NCBI GenBank assembly: GCA_037176725.1
Contig: JAZBRS010000044.1
Coordinates: 1,178,001-1,242,000 of the forward strand
Source of the DNA: Posidonia oceanica
Lineage: Eukaryota; Streptophyta; Magnoliopsida; Alismatales; Posidoniaceae
Length of the DNA: 64,000 nucleotides
Reading direction: 5' to 3'
Notes under the pieces: generated by a model
Told to the model about the DNA's origin: nothing
What the model saw: the letters and a program-made list of their open reading frames with translations, nothing else
Databases searched by the model: none
In this document: positions 36,457-47,082 of the stretch, piece by piece
Layout: each line of letters opens with the position of its first letter
How positions within the stretch are numbered: position 1 is the first letter of the stretch
Translations under genes and position numbers: made by a program

Positions 36457-37157
36457 AGGGTACACCACTCGGGCCTCACGGCCAGGGGATCGCAGAGCCG
36501 ATCGTAGCGGCAGAGCGGAGGAAATCTGAAGGCCTCGGTTATGAGCCCAAGCCCAACGAAGATCACTGCTTTCAAATGAGGGATCAGGAACCAGCCATCC
36601 CCAAAAACCTCACTAACTTCACCAGTGCAGGAGTTCTGGGATCAACAGACGATCAAGTCACGGTGCCAACAGAAGATTGGGTCTGCATTGAAGACTACTA
36701 CTCGGATGAGGAGCAGTCTGGCACAGTAGAGGCAGTCCCAACCGGCAGCAAGGCTCTGATCAGCACGGAGGCGCCACGGTCAGTTTGTTTGGCTCTTCCT
36801 TCAGCAGATGCAGCAGACAATTTAGCAGGCTCTATGGCAGAACTAACAAGCTCTTACATTTCTGCAGCCACATCTGCATTACAAGCACAGGCAGCAGCAG
36901 CAGCTCAGAAGTCAGAGACACTCCTTCTGGCACAATCAGGCAGGCTACCTGCGGTCGCAGTCACATCAGTACTGCTGTCACTCTCTCTGGAGGGACAGTC
37001 AGCCAATTTACTCAGCAGCGCGACCGGCCCACTTCAGCAGCCGCATCACCGAGAATGTAGCCGGCATAGTCCGCTTCACATCCTCCTGTCGCAAAACAGC
37101 AACTCTCATGGCAGGCCCCTATGGCATCAGAGGCCGCACTCTCACGGTCACAACTAG
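36420..37157 (+). pseudogene. G-patch-like and Ala-rich frame between pro and RT of element B
   Basis: A 245-codon frame overlapping the end of gag-pro by 37 bp, in the -1 frame relative to it. It starts with GYIKGTPLGPHGQGI, the G-patch-like motif seen after protease in O1, then an acidic segment (DYYSDEEQSG), then an Ala/Ser-rich tail. It could be joined to gag-pro by a -1 frameshift, and to pol by splicing, as reported for Ogre, where an intron lies between pro and RT. I cannot place splice sites with confidence. The tail after about 36800 may be intron rather than coding. Confidence 0.6.
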
Positions 37158-37390
37158 ATGCAAAGGACCAATTGAGCACCATAGTCTCCCGGCCCTTGAG
37201 CCCTCAAAAGAGCACCTCTGCCTGCCCTCTAACTACAATAGTGACCCTGGCAGCGTACCCGTCTGTGGCCCCGCTGACCAGTCTGTTTGGATCTCCGATG
37301 CTGATGTTGCCGCTATCAGGCGTGCCCGTGAGCCAGACCATCCAAATATCAAGGGCAACGATCCATCTAGCAGCCGGGCCAGAGCTGTAG

Positions 37391-40300
37391 GCCCCCGGCG
37401 CCTACTACGTCGACTCACCCTCGGATGAGGAGGAAGGAGTGGCGATAGAAGCCCAGGTCGATTCATGGATGTCCGACTTAGAGTTACATTATCAAGAACA
37501 GCTCAAGTCGATAGCAGAAGACCTGGCAGAGCACCAAGCCGCAGAAAGGAAAGGGAAAGCCGTGGCTACGAACCCTCCTCTGCTAGAAGACCATGCCTCT
37601 ATCTTGGTCCTAGAAGAAGACTCAACAGTACCGGACTCCCCTAGACCAGATGAGCTCATCACTCAGCAACTAGAAGGCGGGTCTAGGTGGTTTGTGCAGC
37701 ACATGCCTCACTTAGGCAGTGTAGCAAGCGGCAGTGCCCAGATCAGCCGCCAGTCCGGCGTACCCTCCACGAGCACACTAGAAGACTCAGAAGAGGAAGC
37801 ACTAGCAGTCCAAGTAGCAGCGATAGTAGAGCAGAAAGCAGAATCAGCAACAGAATCATCAGCAGCCTCAGTAGCTGGACCATTAGCAGTATCAGTGACA
37901 GAATCAGCATGGCCCTCAGTAGAATCAGCAAGGTCCTCAGTAGAATCAGCAGAGCACTCAGTAGAATCAGTCGGGCCAGAGCAGACAGAAGAAGTTGCCA
38001 GGACGGAGGTTGTGCACCGAGGCTACAAGAATACTCGAGTAAGCGTGACCATCCTGAAGTGTCACCAGGGCCAAGCAGCGGAACACATGCACTCTTTCGA
38101 CATCACAAATCCCTCTTTTGAGAAAGAGATCCTCTCAGAACTCATTGCTTATGGAGAGGAGGATGATACGGGCGAGGACGAGACTGACGAACCATTGCCC
38201 GAGTTCCGACCCTACGACGACGACCCAGAAGGCCCTAACCTCCATGTTGAAGAAAGAACAGAAGTTGTTAACATCGGCACAGCTGAAGAAGTCAGAGAAG
38301 TCCGCATCAGTGCCCAGCTGTCCCCCTAGGCTCGAGCAGAATTCATCGCATTCCTAAAGGAATATGCGGATGTCTTCGCCTGGAGTTATGAAGATATGGT
38401 TGGCCTTGACATAGAGATAGTGGTGCACAATCTATCCCTGGATCCAGATGCCAAGCCAGTAAAGCAGAAGCTGAGAAGATGGTGACCGTAGTGGCTGCTT
38501 ATGATCAAAGAAGAGATCATGAAACAGCACAGAGTTAATTTCCTCAAGGTCGTCCTTTACCCTGAATGGCTGGCAAACATTGTACCTGTGCCCAAGAAAG
38601 ATGGCCGCGTCCGGATCTGCATCGACTATAGGGACCTGAACAAGGCGAGTCCCAAGGATGACTTTCCATTACCTCACATTGACGTCCTAGTCAACAATAC
38701 AGCGGGCCACAAGATGCTCTCCTTCATGGATGGCTTTTCTGGATATAATCAGATCAAAATGGCAGAAGAAAACATGGAAAAGACTTCATTCATCACCCCT
38801 TGGGGAGTCTTCTACTACCAAGTCATGCCGTTCGGGCTGAAGAATGCTGGCGCAACCTATCAGAGGGCCATGACTGCACTATTTCACGACCTCATGCACC
38901 AGGAAGTGGAGGTCTATGTAGACGACATGATTGCTAAAACCAAAGAGCCTGAAGATCATCTTGCCTGTCTGAAGAAGCTCTTTACCTGTCTACGAAAATA
39001 CAAGCTGCGCTTGAACCCCAACAAGTGTGTATTCGGGGTGTCATCTAGCAAACTGCTGGGCTACATTGTTAGCCAAAGGGGGATTGAGGTGGACCCGATG
39101 AAGGCCAAAGCCATCGTGGATATGCCACCCCCTCGGACTGAAAAGGAGGTCAGAGGCTTGCTTGGGCGTTTACAATACATCAGTCGCTTCATTGCACAGC
39201 TTACGCCCATTTGTGAACCCATATTCAAGCTCCTGAAGAAGAATGCACAGATTCATTGGAGCGAGGAGTGTCAGGCTGCATTTGCCAAGATCAAGCAGCT
39301 CCTGATTAAGCCTCCTGTCTTGGTTCCCCCCACTCCAGGGAGACCCTTACTTCTCTACCTTTCTACCACGTAGCATTCCATGGGCGCCGTCTTGGGCCAA
39401 CATGACGAATCTGGTAGAAAGGAGCCCGCCATTTACTACCTGAGCAAGAAGTTTAATGAATGCGAAGCCAGGTACAGTACAATAGAGAAGACCTGCCTGT
39501 CCCTTGTCTGGGCTGCACAGAAATTAAGGCACTACATGATGGCATACCCAGTTTAGCTCTTATGCCGGCATGATCCTATCAAGTTCCTCTTTCAGAAACC
39601 GGCCATGGAAGGCAGATGTGTTAAGTGGCAGGTGCTACTGTCTCAGTACGACATCACCTTTGTCACTCAGAAGTCTATGAAGGGCCAAGCTATGGCAGAC
39701 CATCTTGCTGATCTCCCGTTGCCTGAATATCAGCCACTCCAGACGCAGTTTCCAGATGAAGACATTCTGTTTGCAATGGAGGACTCTGAAGACAAAGATC
39801 CTGAAGATCAGGAGCAATGGCAGTTATACTTTGATGGTGCTGTAAACAAGAAAGGCCGAGGCATAGGCGCAGTGCTGACAACGCCTTAGGGACAGATGAT
39901 TCCCTTCTCCAGAAAGTTGACCTTCAAATGCACCAATAATGAAGCAGAGTACGAGGCATGCATCCTAGGACTGAATGTCGCCCTCGAGCATGAAGTGCAG
40001 AAGCTACTGGTGCATGGCGATGCTATGCTGGTGATCTCTCAAGTCAATGGCGAGTGGAAGACGAAAGATCCAAAGCTATTGCCATATCATGAACACCTGC
40101 TGAAGCTGATAGAACAATTTGCAAGCATCCGCTTCACATATATGAACCGAGCAAGGAACGCATATGCAGATGCGTTAGCAACCCTGGCGTCCTGGCTCAG
40201 CATACCTGAAGACAGCACAGTGGATGTATCTGTTACTCGCATTGAGCAGCCTGCACACTGTATGAGCATTGAAGAGGCAGATTCAACAACAGAGGAGCAG

Positions 40301-41545
40301 CCCTGGTACAAAGACATAAAAGCTTTCCTAGAGTCTAGCAGCTTTCCACCCGGTACCTCAGTAGTGGACAAGAGAACTCTGACGCGTCTGGCATCAAAGT
40401 ATATATTAGGGGTGGGACAGTTGTACAAAAGGTCATACAATCAAATGCTCCTGCGCTGCCTGAACAAATCAGAGGCTGATGCGCTGATGCTTCAAGTGCA
40501 TGCGGGGACCTGCGGCCCGCACATGAATGGCGTCCTCCTGACCAAGAAAATAATGCTGCAAGGATACTACTGGCTGACTATGGAGGCAGACTGCTGCCGA
40601 TTTGTGCACAGATGCCATAACTGCCAAGTGCATGGCAACTTTATCTGGGCGCCCCCTCAAGAACTGCACAGCATGTCGTCGCCGTGGCCCTTCTCCACCT
40701 GGGGGATTGATGTCATCGGCGCCATCCACCCTCCAGCCTCTAATGGTCATCGTTACATTCTAGTAGCGATTGATTACTTCACTAAGTGGGTGGAAGCGAC
40801 CTCCTACAAAACGGTGACTGCCGTGGCTACAAAAAAGTTCATCAGAAATAATATCATAGCCTGGTACAGGGTCCCGCATGCAATTATATCTGACAATGGC
40901 ACAAATTTCATTGCTAAGAGGATCAAAGATTATTTGCAGAGCTTCAGTATCAAACATCACAGATCCTCGCCTTATCGGCCACAGATGAACGGTGTAGTGG
41001 AGTCTGCCAATAAAAATCTGGTGAAAATCCTGAAGAAGATGGTAGAAACTCATAAGGACTGGCACGACAAGCTTCCTTACGCGCTCTGGGCGTATAGGAC
41101 ATCTGTCCGCACTTCAACAGGTGCCACCCCATACTCTCTGGTGTATGGCATGGAGGCGGTGCTGCCCATCGAGCTAGAGATCCCCTCACTGCGGATTCTA
41201 CGCGAAGCTGAGTTGGATGAAGCAGAATGGGTCGAAGACCGCTGCGTCCAACTGAATCTGATTGATGAGCACAGGCTGCAAGCTATGCATAATGCTCACT
41301 GCTGCCAAAAGAGAATGGCCAGGTCATACTTGAAGAAAGTTCAGCCAAGAGGATTCCAGATAGGGGACCTTGTTCTGCGTGCCATTCACTTGCCTGATGG
41401 TCAAGGGAAATTCCGACCTAACTGGCGTGGCCCCTTTGTGGTCAAACATGTCTCTTCGGGCGGCGCTGTAACTCTTGAAGATATGGATCAGGTCGAGTAG
41501 TCTGAGCCCGTCAACCTCTGCTACCTCAAGAAGTACTATCAGTAG
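37391..41545 (+). pseudogene. pol: pol of element B: RT, two RNases H, integrase, with seven premature stops
   Basis: One frame runs from about 37391 to TAG 41543, interrupted only by TAG 38327, TGA 38483, TAG 38489, TAG 39371, TAG 39554, TAG 39887 and TAG 41498. An acidic/Ser-rich linker (to 38320) is followed by RT (IDYRDLNKASPKDDFPLP; catalytic YVDD at 38915-38926), gypsy RNase H (about 39374-39730), and an archaeal-type RNase H (YFDGAVN, Asp codon 39833; NNEAEYEACILGL; ADALATLAS). Integrase follows with a zinc-binding HxxxxH-CxxC region (to about 40630) and D,D35E at codons 40709, 40892 and 41000, ending in the gypsy C-terminal fold (KFRPNWRGPF) and CYLKKYY. Two RNases H place it in the Tat lineage. 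Confidence 0.92.
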
Positions 41546-43041
41546 CCGAAGGCGGCCCCGTTGCAGATACTCTTCTCCCACTTATACACTTACATTCTCG
41601 CTCCTTACATTCTCATCCTACCTGCATCTTCTATCTTGTCTCTTACTTTTGTTCTTGAACATCCGCTTATGCTTCCTCTGTCCTACTCTTGCATCATCTC
41701 TCTTTTCAAATCATCATCGTCATCCTCTCAAAACATGCATCATCTTTTCCCATATCATCATCGTCATCCTCTCAAATCATGCATTGCATCTTCTGCCCGG
41801 TGATGAAAACCGGAAGTGCTTGCCTGCTCTGGAAGGAGTCCACCCTGCCTCACCCGGCACTACTCAGATGCCTTAGCTAGTGAGGGAGCCACCATCAGTC
41901 AGGACAGGCGAACTGCCTAAACTCGTAAGGACATACACCTCTGAGGGAGAAAAAATGCTAGGATGTGAGTTTGAAAAAAAAGTGAGAATAGACATCTAGG
42001 CTTGGGCACGTCCAAGGAATAGAAGACGAAGACAGAAGCCAGTCCTAGAGATAGGAGTGTGAAGTCCAACCCTGTTCCCTCAGCTCATCACATAGCAGAC
42101 CCAAAGCCCACATCCATTACAACCCAAACACCCTTCTTTTTACCTCTAAAATGGGGATAGCAAAAGCCTGTGAAAAAAAAAGAAGAGAGAAAAAAGAAAT
42201 CATGCAAACAAAAAAAAACAAAAAAAAGAGAAGAGAAAAAGCAAGCAAGAAAAAAAGAGAAAAAAAAAGGGTTAGACAAGGATCAACCCGAAAATACAGG
42301 CAATATCATCCCCCCATACCTTACAAGAAATCCAAGGATGTAAGCCTAAAAAGGGTCTACCACCTCCCTCCAAAAGCAAACACTTACCATCTCCTAGCTA
42401 GGGGCAGAGAAAGACTGCATACCCATGAGAGAGAAAACCAAAAGAGAGCAGAAAGAGTAGGTGTAGGTCCTGAGAGTTCGGCAAGTAGCCTGTCCTCACC
42501 ACACCACCACCTGTATACTGCCAACACCCGTTCCGGAGTGCCACCAGCAAGCTAAGAGTCCAAGTAGGGCTCAGTGAGTCAGGGACCACTCCCTTCCTCT
42601 GCGGCAGGTACCAAAGCACTCCGTATGCTGAAGGCACCCTAGCATACTAATCATTTCTTAAGCATATCAACCTGCATCACGCATACATGCATCTCCAATC
42701 ATCCCTTCCTTCTCATCAATCGTTCCGCTCTGCAACTTGCCCTGACTCTGAGATAGTACTTCTTACCGAGAACGCGTTGACACCACTCGAGCTGCGCTGG
42801 TCCAGATCTCCTGCCAGTCCTTACCCCTGTGTCCACAAGACTGCTGCAGATTTCCTTTGCTTATGTCTGCATAGCTGCTATATTCTGATAGTAACTGCTG
42901 GATACATATTGAACTGCTTTATCAGCTTCAGATTCTACTTCTGTTAGCGATTATATGCCTGTGTGATCTGACTATCTATAACATTGATAATAGGTACCTT
43001 CAAGCTTTGCAGCATCTGCCTATACCCCTGCGGCCTGCGCC
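41546..43041 (+). other. Intergenic stretch between pol and the PMD gene of B
   Basis: No gene recognised. It holds catcatcgtcatcctctcaaa repeats (about 41700-41785) and an A/G tract of about 110 bp (42165-42275). A possible splice acceptor, ctttgcag, lies at 43004-43011, 30 bp before the PMD start. Confidence 0.5.
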
Positions 43042-44030
43042 ATGGGATATCCAACTCTTGAAACCCCAGTGCACTGTTCTGAAGCTCTACAGGGCTGGAT
43101 TGGCAAGCTTACTCAGGAAGACTGCGAGAAGCTACGCCTCTGGGGCATACCCACGAAACTACTGAAGGCGGCTGATGTCGAAGTAAGCCATCACCTTCTG
43201 TGCACTGCCGCAAGATTCTGGAAGCCGGTGCACCATGTCTTCCGCTTCGGAAGGACTGAGCTGACACCTACTCTGGAGGAGGTGCGCCGCATCTGTGGCT
43301 TCTCCCGGCTGATGGGACCGCCCATTTTCATGAGACGCGACAAATACATAGCGGTCCTCTGCAAGCTATCTGGGCTATCTACTGACTGGTGCCAGCAAAG
43401 ACTGATCTGCACTAGCGGCCCCACGCCCATGTTGTGCTTACACTACTTCGATGAGATCATAGACAAGCGCGCTGAACTCGGGGATGATCTGTGGCTTCGG
43501 GGATTTGTCACTCGATTTCTGGGGGAGCTGATCTTCACTCATGGCCAGATGACAGTCGCGATAGAAATTGCTGAAATCGCACTTGCTGTGGTGACTAGGC
43601 AGATCGACCTGGCACCAGTCGTCTTGGCTGAAACTTACTGCGGACTGGACCGCATCTCCCACCGTTGCCGCCACTTCCACGGCTACGGAGTGCTAGTACA
43701 GATCTGACTGGCTACACACCTTGAACTGAACTTGTTGTGCCCCCAGGGCCACATCATTTAAACATACTGCAACAGCGGCCACGCTAGGATAATCAAAAAG
43801 GTCCCCAAGAATACAAGAAGCTATCTGAGCTGACGGACGACACCGTCACCTGGCGCATCATCCCGTCTGTGGCTGAACCTTTCACTATCTTTTTCGATAC
43901 CTGCGATGCGCGACTCGTGGTGCTACCTGGATTCACCGGAGGCGTGGAGTATCACCCCATCCGGGTCATGCGGCAGTTCGGCTTCCAGCAGGGTGCCTTC
44001 ATAGACAGCACAGCCCCAAGGCTCCTTTAA
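43042..44030 (+). pseudogene. Plant mobile domain (PMD) gene carried in sense by element B
   Basis: The intact part is 221 codons (43042-43707). It starts at an ATG in good context (gcgccatgg) and contains RFWKPVHHVFRFGRTELTPT, LEEVRRICGFSRLMGPP and LRGFVTRFLGELIF, the W..-TxxFxF-xxE-TPTLEEVxxxxG layout of the PMD family. TGA 43705 ends it. After a frameshift somewhere in 43708-43806 the match resumes at 43806-44030 with DTVTWRIIPSV, VVLPGFTGGVEYHPIRVMRQ and FGFQQG, the usual PMD C-terminal half. There are no introns, unlike the PMD genes at 53-60 kb. In Arabidopsis the PMD proteins MAIN and MAIL1 act in silencing and genome stability; what a retroelement-borne copy does is unknown. Confidence 0.82.
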
Positions 44031-44519
44031 GCATATCCTTATGGGACAACATCTGCTACAACAAAGCTGGCTGATCTCATGCAGCATGGAGTGCGGTCTA
44101 CTGACCTGGCATCTGCACAAGGCTCGGGATGTACTCCCGAATATCTAACGGAGGTACAAGCTTTCGGGCCTATCAGTGAGATACCTCCTGGCACTTCGCA
44201 GTTTCCTGATTCCTGAAGAGCAAAGAAAGCCCAGATCGATTAGAGCGTCCATTGTAACTACCAGTCTATCTTCTGCTGTAAACTTTTGGCCTGTCACAGG
44301 CATGTAATAAAGTTCAATCAATACAAAGGCATTCTGAGCCATCTGTTTGCATTTCAAATCAGCTTCAAATGCATGCATGAACATATCAATCATATCTGCA
44401 GGGCCCCTGGCCAGACTTGCTGCCAAACACCGCAGGAAAGTCCTCATCAATCAACCCAAGTGCTGACCCATGACATCTGAACAAGCAAAGCTGCCGGGCA
44501 CCGTCATCCAGATCTTCAT
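44031..44519 (+). other. Noncoding stretch after the B PMD gene
   Basis: I see no supported gene. The 101-codon minus-strand frame at 44145-44450 has no family resemblance I recognise. Confidence 0.4.
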
Positions 44520-44539
44520 CAGCGGCCTGGCACCCCCAA

Positions 44540-44770
44540 CTGCCCGGCGATAGGTCCGTCAACCTGTCATCATCTTTGGGCTGGTACCCCAAACTACTCG
44601 TCTGGCAAACACGACAGTTTTGTCTTCATCCTCTGCTTTCGATGCCAAGGATGTGTTGGCCAAACCCTGGTATCATCCTGTTACCAGGGGCATCTTTTGA
44701 TCGCCCCTTGGTATCACTCTCCCTCTCTTTCTCCCATGATATTTCTGGTATCATGGGATGATTCGCCCTC
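44540..44770 (+). repeat. Hairpins of the element A type in element B
   Basis: GATAGGT-ccgtca-ACCTGTC (44551-44570) and GGTATC-atcct-gTTACC (44669-44685, one mismatch), the latter followed by aggggcatctttt and a partner ccccttggtatc. The same two hairpin types occur in element A (11.3-11.6 kb). Confidence 0.75.
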
Positions 44771-44794
44771 ACGAAACCCATTCATTTGCCAGCC

Positions 44795-45395
44795 GATAAG
44801 TCCGATATCTTATCATCTCTTTCCCTTTACCGGCCGATAAGTCCGATATCTTATCATTCCTTCATCCCCTTTTTGCTGGCCGATAAGTCCGATATCTTAT
44901 CATTCTTTTCTTTTATTCATTTGCTGCCCGATAAGTCCGATATCTTATCATCTCTTTCCCTTTGCCGGCCAATAAGTCCGATATCTTATCATTCCTTCAT
45001 CCCCTCTTTGCCAGCCGATAAGTCCGATATCTTATCATTCTATTCTTTTATTCATTTGCCGGCCGATAAGTCCGATATCTTATCATCTCCTTTCCTTTGC
45101 CGGTCGATAAGTCCGATATCTTATCATTCGTTTATCTCCTCTTTGCTGGCCAATAAGTCCGATATCTTATCATTCTATTCTTTTATTCATTTGCCGGCCG
45201 ATAAGTCCGATATCTTATCATCTCTTCCCTTTGCCGGATGATAAGTCCGATATCTTATCATTCCTTCATCCCCTCTTTGCTGGCCGATAAGTCCGATATC
45301 TTATCGTTTTATTCTTTTATTCATTTGCCGGCCGATAAGTCCGATATCTTATCACCCCTTTCCCTTTGCCGGTCGATAAGTCCGATATCTTATCA
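44795..45395 (+). repeat. Fourteen GATAAG-loop-CTTATC hairpin units
   Basis: Units begin at 44795, 44836, 44882, 44930, 44971, 45017, 45065, 45106, 45152, 45200, 45240, 45286, 45334 and 45375. Each has the arm GATAAG, the loop tccgatat and the arm CTTATC; two have aATAAG instead. The three spacer types repeat in order, giving a higher-order period of about 135 bp. The hairpin is conserved better than the spacers. Confidence 0.93.
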
Positions 45396-45483
45396 ATCCT
45401 TTTCTTATCAAACTTTCAATCAATCAATCACTCCTTTTCTTATCAAACTTTCAATCAATCAATCACTCTTTTTCTTATCAATC

Positions 45484-45515
<32 letters not shown>

Positions 45516-45525
45516 CTGCTCTTTC
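45396..45525 (+). repeat. tcaatcaa simple repeat
   Basis: Two copies of cttatcaaactttcaatcaa followed by a (aatc)n run at 45482-45513. Confidence 0.85.
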
Positions 45526-46545
45526 CGGTTGATAGGACCGTAAACTATCATCTTGGGCTGGTGTCTTATCTAGCCTGCAGTTGTGTTATACGGCTGACAT
45601 CCAGTAACTGTCCCTCGTAATTGCACTTTCCGGTTGATAGGGTCGTAAACTATCATTCTCTGGCTGATGATCCAAAACTCATCCTAGGCTGATATCCAAA
45701 ACTATCACTTGCAATTACGTTATACGGCTGATATCCAGTAACTATCCCTTGCAATTGCACTTTCCGGTTGATAGGCCCGTAAACTATCGCTCCTGGTTGA
45801 TAGGCCCGTAAACTATCGCTTCCGGTTGATAGGACCAAAACTATCACTTGCAATTGCATTATACGGCTGATAACCAGTAACTATCCCTTATGATTGCGCT
45901 TTCCGGTTGATAGGTTCGTAAACTATCACTCTCGGTTGATAGGCCCGTAAACTATCGCTTCCGGTTGATAGGTCCGTAAACTATCGCCTCTGGTTGATAG
46001 GACCATAAACTATCGCTGCGCCAATCATGTTATACGGCTGATATCCAGTAACTATCACTCGCAAATGCCCTTTCCGGTTGATAGGACCGTAAACTATCGC
46101 TCCCGGTTGATAGGCCCGTAAACTATCGCTCCCGGTTGATAGGCCTGTAAACTATCGCTTCCGGTTGATAGAACCGTAAACTATCATTCTATGGCATTTG
46201 CGTTATACGGCTGATATCCAGTAACTATCACTCATGGATTGTGCTTCCGGTTGATAGGACCGTAAACTATCACCCCCGGTTGATAGGCTCGTAAACTATC
46301 GCTCCCGGTTGATAGGCCCGTAAACTATCACTTCCGGTTGATAGGACCGTAAACTATCCTGCACAATCATGTTTTACGGCTGATATCCAGTAACTATCAC
46401 TCACAACTGCTTCCGGTTGATAGGCCCGTAAACTATCGCTTCCGGTTGATAGGTCCGTAAACTATCGCTTCCGGTTGATAGGTCCGTAAACTATCGCTTC
46501 CGGTTGATAGGACCGTAAACTATCCGGCCGATAAGCCCGACACCT
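45526..46545 (+). repeat. About 20 GATAG-loop-CTATC hairpin units
   Basis: Units of 28-32 bp, ccggttgatagg-(a/c)ccgtaaactatcgct, alternate at intervals with tacggctgatatccagtaac-type units (GATA/TATC arms). A GATAAG-type unit with an altered loop closes the array at 46524-46550. These have the same hairpin plan as the preceding array with a different, still matched, arm sequence. Confidence 0.9.
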
Positions 46546-47067
46546 TATCACCCTTTTCGTGCGACTCTGTCCCAGGAAGGCAAAGTCCTGCATCCCCTTG
46601 CGATAGGAGAGTCGGCCTCTCTCCCCTCGCACCCTTTTGCTAGCTTGCTCCCTGGGCAGGGACAAGCTGCACTTTTCTTCCTCGCCTTGTCGCGCAAGTT
46701 TGGCCTGCCTACCGGGTCTTTGCGCCACATCGCGTTTCTCTTTTAGCATTTTTCTTTTGCATCATCTTTGCACCTTTCTTTACCAGCACTGCATACTAGT
46801 CTAACATCATCAATATCATCTGCACTGCATCAACATTCTTAGCTGTACTAACTTTTACGCTAACATTTGCATTGCATTTGCATTAGCATGCAGTGCATAC
46901 ATTGCATCTCATCCATTTGCACCTGCACTTCGCATTGCGGCAACGAGCTACGACTTCAGTGCATCCGCCGAATAAGTAACTCACGCTAATAGCAATCTTC
47001 TGCTCCCGTCGGTCAGATGAGGTGTCTTGTCAACCCTGAGCAGCGGCCTCGCTTCGCTTGACCTCGC
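46546..47067 (+). other. Pre-PPT region of element B
   Basis: Noncoding, with gcattgcat-rich sequence (46780-46930). The final 150 bp are conserved with element A (12849-12995). Confidence 0.6.
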
Positions 47068-47082
47068 TCAGGGAGGGGCATC
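47068..47082 (+). other. Polypurine tract of element B
   Basis: tcagggaggggcatc directly before the 3' LTR, identical to that of A. Confidence 0.85.

Noticed and set aside
42165..42275. A/G-rich tract as a second polypurine tract
   Set aside because: It is broken by many non-purines, lies 4.8 kb from the LTR, and the proper PPT at 47068 is identical to that of A.
44145..44450. 101-codon minus-strand ORF
   Set aside because: No recognisable family, no relation to the element's coding order, and it lies in drifted noncoding sequence after the PMD gene.
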